Shown in pieces: positions 56,328-64,000 of a stretch of DNA of 64,000 nt. Positions within the stretch are counted from its first letter, which is position 1, and every line of letters starts with the position of its first letter. This stretch comes from Volutella citrinella (taxonomy: Eukaryota; Ascomycota; Sordariomycetes; Hypocreales; Nectriaceae): positions 2,046,001 through 2,110,000 of the forward strand of contig JAWZSP010000004.1 in assembly GCA_034401135.1 (NCBI GenBank), in the 5' to 3' direction. The notes below the pieces were generated by a model, which worked only from the letters and a program-made list of their open reading frames with translations, was not told where the DNA came from and did no database searches. Both the position numbers and the translations under genes were made by a program.

Positions 56328-57922
56328 GATGTGCGAGTGGTGGTGTGGTGACGGTTGGGAGAGGTTGTCACGAGTCCGAAAGGAGTAATCGAGTTGGCAA
56401 GCGCGGTGTTGCGTAGAGCATACACACCAGGGACAGCCCCCAAGTAGAAGAATAATTAATAAGAGGAGGAATACAAAAAGAGGCTTGATGCTGAATTGAT
56501 GATGGAGGGGTTCCCGGTTTGGGATCTCCTTGTCTTTATTTAATCACAGACACGGCCGCGCAAGATGAAGTTGGGTTAGTGTGGTGATCCAACGAGCCGG
56601 GCAGTGCGGGATCGCGGCCGGGGTTATGGCCAAGGGTTTGCGCAGCGTCGCGTGGCTTGGCGGCTGGCGAGGTTCGTCGAGGTGAGGTGAGATTGTCCAC
56701 GCAAGGGACCGGGAGAACGCGCAGGTTGGTGAGGAGGCGGTGCTGGGAGGTCGGTAGGGCTGTTGCGGCCACTGGCTGTTGGGGATGCAACCGTAAGTCA
56801 GTGTGTTCAGCCAATCAGTCAGGTACGCAGCAGCGAATGGGATTCAGTGAGAGAGGAAGAAGGATGAATATGAGTGAATGGAAACGGAGGGATATGGGGT
56901 GGAGTGAGGTCGATGATGCCAAGACATCAAAAGTGACAAGAATACTAATTACTAACATGAGGAATTCATCATCAACAAGGCGAGCGCACGATCCAACTCC
57001 CACCCTGGCCTGGCCTGGCCTGGCCGGAGACAACGGGGTCCGCAAGTCCGTCAGCACCCAAACGCCGGCGCCAGAGTCCGGGAGTCCCCCCACACACGCC
57101 ACATGGCGGACGATGGGCGGAGCGGGATGACATCACGACCCAAGGCCAGGGACTGACGTAGGCGCCACGGCACTACTTGTAGCAATTTGGGCGGCGTTCC
57201 ATCGAAATTAGTGGCCGGCTACGGTCTCGCAGCCAGGGCAGGGCAGCGCCAGTACAGGTAATTTACTGTACTTTAGCGATGCTCCGGTGGGTCCGGGCCC
57301 TGGGTGCGGATTACGGGAGCACCAGTTACGTTCCAGACTGTCCGGCCAAGGCGTCTTAGGCCTCCTGACGTCGTAAAAGAAACCAGTGGAATGACCGACA
57401 CATGCGCGGCCTCTGCTGCTGGCCCAGGGCAGAGAGCATCACAGAACAGGCCCAGCGCACGAGTGATGGCCGGCACAGCCACACGGGGCCGTAGACTCCT
57501 ATTGTCCGAAGCCCTGTCCGAGGCCCCGTTCAATCGTCCGTCTTTTTGTCTGGGCAACTGCTTATTACAAGCGCTGCAGCAAAGGCACACCAATTGCGGC
57601 AGAGGCGCCTGCGACTCGGGAACAAAGCCCTGCAACTTTGGTGCCCGCGCCACCCCGCGGCCCGCAGGTGGTGGCTGACAGAGAGCATGGGCCTTTGTGC
57701 CTTGCCTTGGTACTTACACGCTGAGGCGAGCACGCACTCAAACTTAGGTATCATGACATTGCGGCAACACACTGGAGCAGCGACATGCATGGATAACCGT
57801 CAATTACTATCACTAGCACTGAATACCCAGGCGGTTACAAGGCCTATACGGCTTTGCTACCTTACTTATCGAGAGCTCACGCCAGCCATGCACAAGGCCG
57901 TGCAGCGCGTGCGTTGCATCAT
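56328..57922. other. Gene-free stretch upstream of the SFK1-like gene
   Basis: 1.6 kb between two minus-strand genes. Short frames only. A TATTTAA-like sequence lies near 56536-56542. A direct repeat GGCCTGGCCTGGCCTGGCC occurs at about 57008-57026. Nothing else can be supported. Confidence 0.5.
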
Positions 57923-58115
57923 CTAGTCGTGGTGGTGCTCGTGGTGGTGAAAGTCGTGATGGTGGTGGTGGTCCGAGTGGTGGTGGTGATGATGCTGCCC
58001 GTGCTCGTGCCCGTGGTGGTGATGCCCGTGGTGGTGGTGGTCATGTCCATGGTGGTGACCGTGGTGGTGACAGTGGTGACAGTGGTGATGCCCGTGGTGG
58101 TGCTCCTTGTGGTGC
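57923..58115 (-). repeat. His-codon minisatellite encoding the C-terminal arm
   Basis: Tandem GTGGTG-rich units on the + strand (CAC/CAT His codons on the coding strand) interrupted by Gly, Asp and Glu codons. The repeat is coding and likely to vary in length between strains. Confidence 0.85.
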
Positions 58116-59255
58116 TCCTCCTTGGGCTTCTCCTCCCTAAAGTTCTCGCCCGTGATGAGGGGCGTCACGATGAACTTGGCAAACGCCTCACGGATGCTGC
58201 CCTTGGTGCTGCCGTCTGCCGCGCCCTCCTTCTTCATAATCTCCCGGAGCTGTTCCTCACAGTGCAGGCGGCGGCCCAGCTCATACACAAATGTCTGTGA
58301 CCCCACCCCACGTTAGCCTCGAGCTGCTCGTCTCAGGTATCATCGGTTTTACTTACGTAGTCGGCCGCCTTGAGGCTGTTGATGGCCGTGAGCACGTACT
58401 TGTCCGTCTCGCCCTCGAGGTGCTCGGCCTTCTCGTGAATGAGGTTGAGGAGCCGGATGAGAGCATCGGCGTACTGTGTGAACGTTTTTTAGTCAAGGGC
58501 AAATCTTTCAGTCATGTATATTGACTTACGGATCGGAAGCAAAACGAAATCCTCAGCTCCTGGCGGCAGTTGAAGCACTTTTCAAGGTTGGAGTGGTCAA
58601 TGACAATGTCAAACACATCGAGCAGGATCTCGAGCTCGTAAATGTACTTGACAATATTCTACAGCCGAGTTAGAATAAAAAAAAAGATGCATCTTGGAAC
58701 GGCGTCTCCAGGGGGGATACTCGCCTTCCAGCAGTGGTCGTCCTTGCCGCAGCGGAGAGGCTTCACAAGCTCGTAGATGTAGTCGATGCGTTCCTCGAGC
58801 TCCCCGAGCCTGTCGCAGACGATCTTGTCGGTCAATGTCTTGTCCTCCAGCTTCTTGGGGTGGTAGACATGATGGTGGCCATGGTGGTGATGCCCGTGGT
58901 GGTGGTGGTGGTGCCCATGGTGCTCGTGGTGGTCGCCGTCGTGGTCATGATGCTCATGATGGTCATGGTGGTGGTGGCCATGATGGTGGTGGCCATGGTG
59001 ATGGTGGCCATGGTGATGATGGCCGTGGTGATGATGGCCGTGGTGATGGTGATGGTCGTGGTCGTGGTCGTGGTCGTGGTCATGGTCATGGTGGTGCCGG
59101 GTGTTGGCGGCATTGGCGTTCATGCCAACACCCCCCGTCTTCTCGGGCACGGGTCCACGCTGCTCGGCGCTGACCACGCCTGCTGGGACCGGATCACAGA
59201 TGACCACTGCGGGCGCCACGCAGAGGGCGGCAAGGCAGGCAAGAGAGAATCTCAT
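57923..59255 (-). CDS. Secreted protein with two histidine-rich arms around a cysteine-containing helical core
   Basis: Four exons (59255-58725, 58658-58530, 58473-58357, 58294-57923) encode 382 residues. A signal peptide (MRFSLACLAALCVAPAVV) is followed by a short linker and the first arm (about 54-132), in which 56 of 79 residues are His, arranged as DH repeats, then HHHHG units. The core (about 133-310) is helical (GELEERIDYIYELVKPL, IVKYIYELEILLDVFDIVID, YADALIRLLNLIHEKAEHLE, REAFAKFIVTPLI) with Cys at 147, 169, 175, 205, 208, 217 and 271. The second arm (about 320-381) has 44 His and includes HHHCHHCHHHG. Such density implies strong binding of Zn, Cu or Ni; a scavenger, buffer or surface metal store is an inference. 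The first intron uses a GC donor (AAG|GCGAGT); the other donors are GTAAGT. I do not recognise the core family. No membrane anchor or ER signal is present. Confidence 0.85.
58860..59098 (-). repeat. 15-bp His-codon minisatellite encoding the N-terminal arm
   Basis: Units of about 15 bp (GGTGATGGTGGCCAT and variants on the + strand) code HHHHG on the minus strand; toward 59050-59090 the unit becomes the hexamer GTGGTC/GTCATG coding HD. Independent in sequence from the C-terminal repeat. Confidence 0.85.
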
Positions 59256-60274
59256 GATGGCGAGAGAGAGACTTTGGGAGGCAGGAATAACGAGTGAAGA
59301 AGGTCGAGGGCAGAGGTTGGGAAGCAATCACGTCAAGCCGAGGGGGTCAGTCTCGTCCTTCTTAAATACCCCAATTCGGAGTCGTGATGCAATCTAGCCC
59401 TTGCGTATTCGCTCAACTACACGCGCCAACTTTGAGTCCGGAATCACAGGGAGCGATGCAGCCGAGAAACCATGAATCTCTCGAGCATGGCGCCACCAAA
59501 GGCAGCGTTCGTGCCCTCATGTGCCATGATGGGCCTATTAGGTGCCCGTGAGCGGAACCTTATGCAGGTACAGTCCCGCGTTGAGTTGCAGCACGAAACC
59601 TTTGCAGAGAGATATCGCGGACAAGACTGGCTGGTGGCTGGACTCCCCATCTTTGGCCGTTGAAACTCTCAGCAGCTTCATCTCGTGTGGTGTCGCGTCG
59701 AGAGTCGCGATCGAGCATGTTTTTTGAGCAGGGTAGAAGTAAATCTGGTTTGTTTATCAAATTCCTCGCATCCCTATGGCTCTCGCACGAGTCTTGAGTT
59801 CGTCGGGGATGCAGGGGACCATCGAGAGTTGTCGTAGGCCCGAATCTTGACATGTCGCCGACCTGCGAGAAGTGGAGAGAAACGAACGATGGGTCGGTCT
59901 GATTCCATAGCTGATTTTTTTATCCCCTCTAGGCCTGATTGTTTTCATGCGGCCGAGTATGTGCTCATTCAAGTTTCCTGTTGGCGTGTGTCGTGTCGTG
60001 TAAGTCGAGGAAGGCGTCGGAGCCACAGCGCGCCGATATTCCGATGGGGACTTGCCCCGATAACGATAAGCCGCCAACACCAAGCTCCAGTTGGAGATGC
60101 ATGCACCACAGCGACCAACCATTGACAGCCGCGAACCACCCAAACCCCGAGCAGCGTCCTGCAACAGGTCCCAGCGATCAGCAAACTCCGCGGAGGGACC
60201 TCTTGTCCTCTCCAGCTGCACCTCTCCTCCCGCACAGCCGACTGACTCCCCGTTTCTCGCCGACACACACAGCC
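59256..60274. promoter_or_regulatory. Divergent promoter between the His-arm gene and KIN28
   Basis: About 1 kb between divergent start codons. The KIN28 frame stays open upstream of 60275 with in-frame ATGs at 60044 and 60101, so part of this region could be coding. A CTTAAATA-like sequence (TTCTTAAATACC) lies near 59360, about 105 bp upstream of the His-arm start on the other strand. Confidence 0.5.
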
Positions 60275-61591
60275 ATGGCGCTCTCGCCTGTGGTAACACA
60301 GACGGCAGAGCCGTCTCAACAGCTGCAGCAGCCGCAGCTCCTCACCCGGCCCGTCTCATCCCCCCTCAAGAACCTCACCTCGGGCCACACATCCTCGTCC
60401 AACGGCACCCCACGACCGGCCCCCGTCGCACCAGCGCCGACCTCATTGCCGCCGACGCTCGATCTAGCAGAGCAGATGAACGACGAAGAGAAGCGGAAAT
60501 GGGTCAAAGGTGAGCCGCAGTGCCTGCTTCGCAAACCCCCCCCCTTCACAATCACACTCATTCTAACCATCCCTCCAGGCAAGAAGCTCGGTGAGGGTAC
60601 CTACGCCATCGTGTTCCTCGGCCACCTCCGGTCCAAGCCGTCGACGCTCGTGGCCATCAAGAAGATCAAGGTGCAGAAGGAGTACGACGAGGGCATGGCG
60701 CCCGACGCGGTGCGCGAGCTCAAGCACCTCCAGGAGCTGTCGCACCCCAACATCATCTCGCTCCTGTCCGTCTTCTCGTCCAAGGACCAGAACCTCAACC
60801 TGGTCCTCGAGTTCCTGCCCCGCGGCGACCTGGAGATGCTCATCCGCGACACGGACAACGTGCGCTACGGCGCCGCCGACATCAAGACGTGGATGGGCAT
60901 GCTCACCCGCGCCGTCTGGTTCTGTCACGAAAACTTTGTGCTGCACCGCGATATCAAGCCCAACAACTTGCTCATCGCCGCCGACGGTGAGGTCAAGCTG
61001 GCCGATTTCGGTCTCGCCCGCAGCTTCGCCGACCCGCACCAGCTCATGTCGTCGCGCGTAATCACCCGCTGGTACCGCCCGCCCGAGCTGCTCTTCGACG
61101 CCCGGCACTACAGCGGCGCCGTCGACGTCTGGTCCGTCGGCACCGTCTTCGCCGAGCTCATCCTCCGAGCCCCCTACTTGCCCGGCAACCTCGACATCGA
61201 CCAGGTCCGTCTCATCTGCGAGGCCATCGGCACCCCCAACGAGGACAACTGGCCCGGCGTCTCCAAGCTGCCCGGCTACACCGTCCCCGCCCAGCACCCC
61301 GTCCGCGGCAAGGACTGGTTCGAGATGCGTTTCGGCACCGTCGGCTCCGACGGCGTCGACCTGCTCATGAAGACGCTCGTCCTCGACCCCAAGCGCCGCA
61401 TCACCGCCCGCGCCATGCTCGAGCACCGCTGGTGGCACTCGGAGCCCAAGCCCACCCGGAAGCAGGACCTGCCCAAGAAGGGCGGCGCCGGTGCCGAGGA
61501 CAAGATTGGCGCCGACCTAAAGCGCCGGCCTGGCGTCATCGACGACGACCGGGGCTCCAAGGTGGCCCGCAAGTTGGACTTTGGGCAGTAA
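60275..61591 (+). CDS. KIN28: Cyclin-dependent kinase of TFIIH (CDK7/Kin28)
   Basis: Two exons, 60275-60509 and 60579-61591, encode 415 residues. This kinase phosphorylates Ser5/Ser7 of the RNA polymerase II tail as part of TFIIH and may activate other CDKs. The kinase domain starts right at the splice: GKKLGEGTYAIVFLGHL (glycine loop), VAIKKIKV (catalytic Lys), DAVRELKHLQEL (PSTAIRE-type helix), HRDIKPNNLL, DFGLARSFADP, RVITRWYRPPELLF, AVDVWSVGTVFAELI and the closing R in MLEHRWWHSEP. An N-terminal Ser/Pro/Gln-rich extension of about 78 residues precedes it, longer than in yeast. I chose the ATG at 60275 for its good context (CAGCCATGG); in-frame ATGs at 60044 and 60101 would lengthen it. 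The 69-nt intron has no stop and keeps frame, so retention would insert 23 residues just before the glycine loop. Confidence 0.92.
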   Translation: MALSPVVTQTAEPSQQLQQPQLLTRPVSSPLKNLTSGHTSSSNGTPRPAPVAPAPTSLPPTLDLAEQMNDEEKRKWVKGEPQCLLRKPPPFTITLILTIPPGKKLGEGTYAIVFLGHLRSKPSTLVAIKKIKVQKEYDEGMAPDAVRELKHLQELSHPNIISLLSVFSSKDQNLNLVLEFLPRGDLEMLIRDTDNVRYGAADIKTWMGMLTRAVWFCHENFVLHRDIKPNNLLIAADGEVKLADFGLARSFADPHQLMSSRVITRWYRPPELLFDARHYSGAVDVWSVGTVFAELILRAPYLPGNLDIDQVRLICEAIGTPNEDNWPGVSKLPGYTVPAQHPVRGKDWFEMRFGTVGSDGVDLLMKTLVLDPKRRITARAMLEHRWWHSEPKPTRKQDLPKKGGAGAEDKIGADLKRRPGVIDDDRGSKVARKLDFGQ

Positions 61592-62094
61592 AAGAGGACA
61601 AAGACGGGGTGTCACAAAATGTAAAACGGGGGGAGTTCATTCAAGAAAAAAGATAACTACGCGCTCAAGGCGTCGGAACACACGGGGCGAATATCAGGGA
61701 GCATTCACGGCGTTGGGCAAGGCAATGGATAGCAACGGGCTTCTGGCACAGGGCTTTCGGTCATCCCCCCATCAGATAGACAGAGGGGGCTGTGCTGCAT
61801 TTTATAATTCAAAATTTCTTTAGATACACTTCGTCTCGTGTGGCCCCATTGATGCGTCTAATAAGCGTTAATATGTGCATGAACATTCCTTCGCCATTTC
61901 CCCCCTCTCCTGGCATCCCGCCACTCGCTGCAATCAATTCTAAATCATGGTCATGACGCTTTTTTTCTTTCGTAAACCCCCTTGGTCTTGTCATGAAACA
62001 AGATCCATCCAACAGCAACACCACGCACAGCACATAGCAAGGCCGTGCCACCCAGGGAACCGCCGTCTATTATGCCCACCATATCTTACCAGCC
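61592..62094. other. Convergent 3' region between KIN28 and recyclin-1
   Basis: About 500 bp between opposing stop codons. AT-rich stretch at 61795-61870. No gene is seen. Confidence 0.5.
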
Positions 62095-64000
62095 TCACAT
62101 GAGGACGCACTCCAGGCCGTACATGGCCCGCTCGACATTACGCCGCACCTGGTACCAATCGGCCCGCCGCTGCGCATACTCGTACACCTCCTCCGCGCGA
62201 AAGATGCCACCAAACCGGTCCCCGTCGGCGATGACGGTCGCCATCTCCTTGGCGTGGCGCGGATCGATAAGGAAGATCTGGCTGAGCTCGCGAAGGGCGC
62301 CAAAGTAGGCCAGCAGGTCTGGGTTGCGGAGCGTGCGGATGTAGCCAAAGTAGAGGTTCATGTCGGCGATGAGCTTGATGGCGCCCTCTGTGCTGATGCG
62401 CTGCCGCTTGAGGTGCTTGCAGATGGCCGTGAACAGGCGGAGACCGACCTCGCCGTTGAAGACGTCGAGCATGGACTTGTCAGTCGTGCCGACCAGCATC
62501 TTGGTGTGCGACGATACAAGCTCGACGATGCGCTTCGCCGTGGAGGTAGGCCCAATGTCCGGCTCGCTCGCTGCGCCGGTCACCGAGGCAAAGGCGGAGG
62601 GTGCTTGGGTCGCGCCAGTCGTCGAGGATGATGACGCTTCGGGGTTATAGTCGGTCGGCTGCTGGGCCGTGGCCTGGACGTACTCGACTTCGTCAATGAG
62701 CACATCAATGCCCTTGTTGAGGCCGGCTGCCACGCTCTCGTCGAGCATCTGCTCAAATTTCTTCTTCGCCAGCCCGGCCGGGTCAAGGAAGTCGTTGCGA
62801 TCCGCGATCTTAGGGGCTGCGAGCTGCTGCTCATAGAAGACGTCAATCATCTGTGAGATGAGATCGCCGACGTTGACCAGCTCGATGAACGTCACGAGCG
62901 GCGCCACGCCACCCTGCTTATGGTCGCTGACCTCGCGCGGGTTATAGTGTGAAAGATGAGCAACCGCCATGTCGAAGCCAGTCTTTACATGCTTTTGCCC
63001 AAGGATACGGAGCAGCGTGACGAAAATGGTCGCGCATTGCTCCTTGGCCTCCCCACCAGCCTGGCCCTGGAGTGTGATAAAGACCGAGGCACGGCCCAGG
63101 CTGGTCTTGGCCGCATGCACGAGGTTGAGGGCGACCTCGATACTGAAGAGAGACTTGATTCCCTCGAGCTTGGAGGCCATTAGCGCTGCTTTGGCCGCCA
63201 GCTCGTCTGTTGGTGCCTTGTCTGGCAGAGGGGTTCTTCGTCCCTCAAGGCTGGCCAGACCAGGCGTCTCGGGGCGTGACGGTTGGGGTGTCAGAGTTGT
63301 GGAGCCTCCGTTGGACTCCGGCACCGCAGGCTTGCTGCTCGCAAATGGCGAGCCAATTAGAGAGTTAGGTAGGACGGTGACGGGCATCATGACAACCTTC
63401 TTGAAGGAGCTCAAGAAGTCTTTCTTATCGGCGGTCCGGTTGAAGTTGGACATGTAGAATGACTCCAGGGTCGAGTCTTGCTCTGTCAGCTTCTTCTCCC
63501 AGCTTGTCACCTCGGTTTCGGCGTGGTTGGTGAAGAAGTCCAGCTCGCCCTGGAGGTAGAGGTCGAGGTGCGGCTCAAAGACTCTGAGCGAGAGGTCCTT
63601 TGCCATCTCCTCCACGTCACGCTTCGACCCCTTTGGGGGCGTGAGAGACAGGAAAAAGTGCATCGTCTGCTCGAAAACGCCCGAGACGGCTTTGAGATAT
63701 GGGGCCATGCTACGTTCGTGGGCTTCGTCGAATAGGGGGGTGGCATATTCCATGATGAGATCCTCCCTAACCTTGTCCACAAAGGCCCAGAATACAACAG
63801 CAGGCTCGGGGAATATCCGCTCCATGACGGCAGCTTGCTCGTTGACCTTGGAGAGCACCAGGTCAAGGAAGTGCTGTGACGGCTGAAGGGTAATTTCGTC
63901 GGCAGACGCCTGGTTCAGGCAGTCCATGGAATTCACCATCAGCTCCTTGTCGTTGAAGATGGGGTGCTTCTGAATGAAGAGGTCGACACCTCCGGTAGGC
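62095..64000 (-). CDS. RCY1: Recyclin-1 (F-box/Sec10-like endocytic recycling protein), 5' end outside window
   Basis: The frame is open to the right edge and ends at 62095, giving about 635 C-terminal residues. It is the Sec10-like helical rod: HFLDLVLSKVNEQAAVMERI, SNFNRTADKKDFLSSFKKV, ALNLVHAAKTSLGRASVFI, MLDVFNGEVGLRLFTAICKH, GAIKLIADMNLYFGYIRTLR. The last four residues are CVLM, a CaaX box predicted to be farnesylated. A CaaX end separates Rcy1-type proteins from the exocyst subunit Sec10, which lacks one. Rcy1 in yeast uses an N-terminal F-box with Skp1 and is needed to recycle the v-SNARE Snc1 from endosomes to Golgi. The F-box and any upstream introns lie beyond position 64000. A Ser/Pro-rich loop (about 205-245 of the visible part) is a disordered insertion. 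Confidence 0.88.
   Translation of the reverse strand, partial: PTGGVDLFIQKHPIFNDKELMVNSMDCLNQASADEITLQPSQHFLDLVLSKVNEQAAVMERIFPEPAVVFWAFVDKVREDLIMEYATPLFDEAHERSMAPYLKAVSGVFEQTMHFFLSLTPPKGSKRDVEEMAKDLSLRVFEPHLDLYLQGELDFFTNHAETEVTSWEKKLTEQDSTLESFYMSNFNRTADKKDFLSSFKKVVMMPVTVLPNSLIGSPFASSKPAVPESNGGSTTLTPQPSRPETPGLASLEGRRTPLPDKAPTDELAAKAALMASKLEGIKSLFSIEVALNLVHAAKTSLGRASVFITLQGQAGGEAKEQCATIFVTLLRILGQKHVKTGFDMAVAHLSHYNPREVSDHKQGGVAPLVTFIELVNVGDLISQMIDVFYEQQLAAPKIADRNDFLDPAGLAKKKFEQMLDESVAAGLNKGIDVLIDEVEYVQATAQQPTDYNPEASSSSTTGATQAPSAFASVTGAASEPDIGPTSTAKRIVELVSSHTKMLVGTTDKSMLDVFNGEVGLRLFTAICKHLKRQRISTEGAIKLIADMNLYFGYIRTLRNPDLLAYFGALRELSQIFLIDPRHAKEMATVIADGDRFGGIFRAEEVYEYAQRRADWYQVRRNVERAMYGLECVLM

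Noticed and set aside
58716..58724. GT donor four bases inside the His-arm intron (GTATCC)
   Set aside because: It shifts exon 2 into a frame that stops within about 16 codons and destroys the helical, Cys-containing core.
58860..59098. CRISPR-like repeat array
   Set aside because: Regular repeats here are contiguous coding His/Gly units without spacers, in a eukaryotic gene.
58734..59297. Val/Met-rich + frame opposite the first His arm
   Set aside because: Antisense reading of His codons (GTG, ATG) gives poly-Val/Met; a pure shadow. No zinc transporter or other gene is implied.
59939..60274. Upstream in-frame extension of KIN28
   Set aside because: Kept as a possibility only: in-frame ATGs exist at 60044 and 60101, but the sequence has no kinase-family conservation and the ATG at 60275 has the better context.

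Overview
The window is nuclear DNA of a filamentous ascomycete (Pezizomycotina), most likely a Sordariomycete and plausibly from Hypocreales. Genes are split by short introns (about 50-240 nt) with GTAAGT-like donors, YAG acceptors and CTRAC-type branch sites. Codon use is GC-rich, gene density is about one per 2.5 kb, and the set is typical of this clade (Set1, Eis1, a 161-residue tropomyosin, AP-3 delta, recyclin with a CaaX end). The order-level guess is an inference; no marker was searched. I rebuilt 26 protein genes by hand, exon by exon, checking that every splice phase closes. The two outermost genes are cut by the window edges.

Left part (1-16 kb): a WD40 protein tail, a divergent 14-3-3-like protein, a DUF4202 protein and a conserved unknown, all on + and separated by long gene-free stretches with pyrimidine-rich leaders; then SET1 (histone H3K4 methyltransferase) on -. 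Middle (16-28 kb), very compact: a KEN-containing low-complexity protein (-), tropomyosin (+), NOP12/RRP17 (-), BIG1/VOA1 (+), TRM112 (-), ER cyclophilin B (-), mitochondrial S13 (+), membrane dipeptidase (-), cytosolic TyrRS (+). 30-42 kb: an F-BAR/DEP/RhoGAP protein (+), AP-3 delta (-), COQ10 (+), a coiled-coil/ubiquitin-like protein (-). 42-46.7 kb holds no gene I can support. 46.7-64 kb: EMC2 (-), TRM140-like tRNA m3C methyltransferase (+), a tyrosine phosphatase (-), EIS1 (+), an SFK1/FRAG1 membrane protein (-), a secreted protein with two giant histidine arms (-), KIN28/CDK7 (+) and recyclin-1 (-, partial).

The genes are mostly housekeeping: chromatin and transcription (SET1, KIN28), translation and tRNA or rRNA modification (TyrRS, TRM112, TRM140, NOP12, S13), ER folding and assembly (cyclophilin B, EMC2, BIG1), and membrane traffic, cortex and polarity (AP-3, recyclin, EIS1, RhoGAP, tropomyosin, SFK1). 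Many sit as divergent pairs sharing 250-600 bp, or as convergent pairs with short gaps.

Two observations stand out. Cyclophilin B has a second, fully open 3' exon that would replace its soluble HVEL end by a membrane anchor. The gene at 57.9-59.3 kb encodes an unfamiliar 382-residue secreted protein in which a helical, cysteine-containing core sits between two arms holding about 100 histidines.
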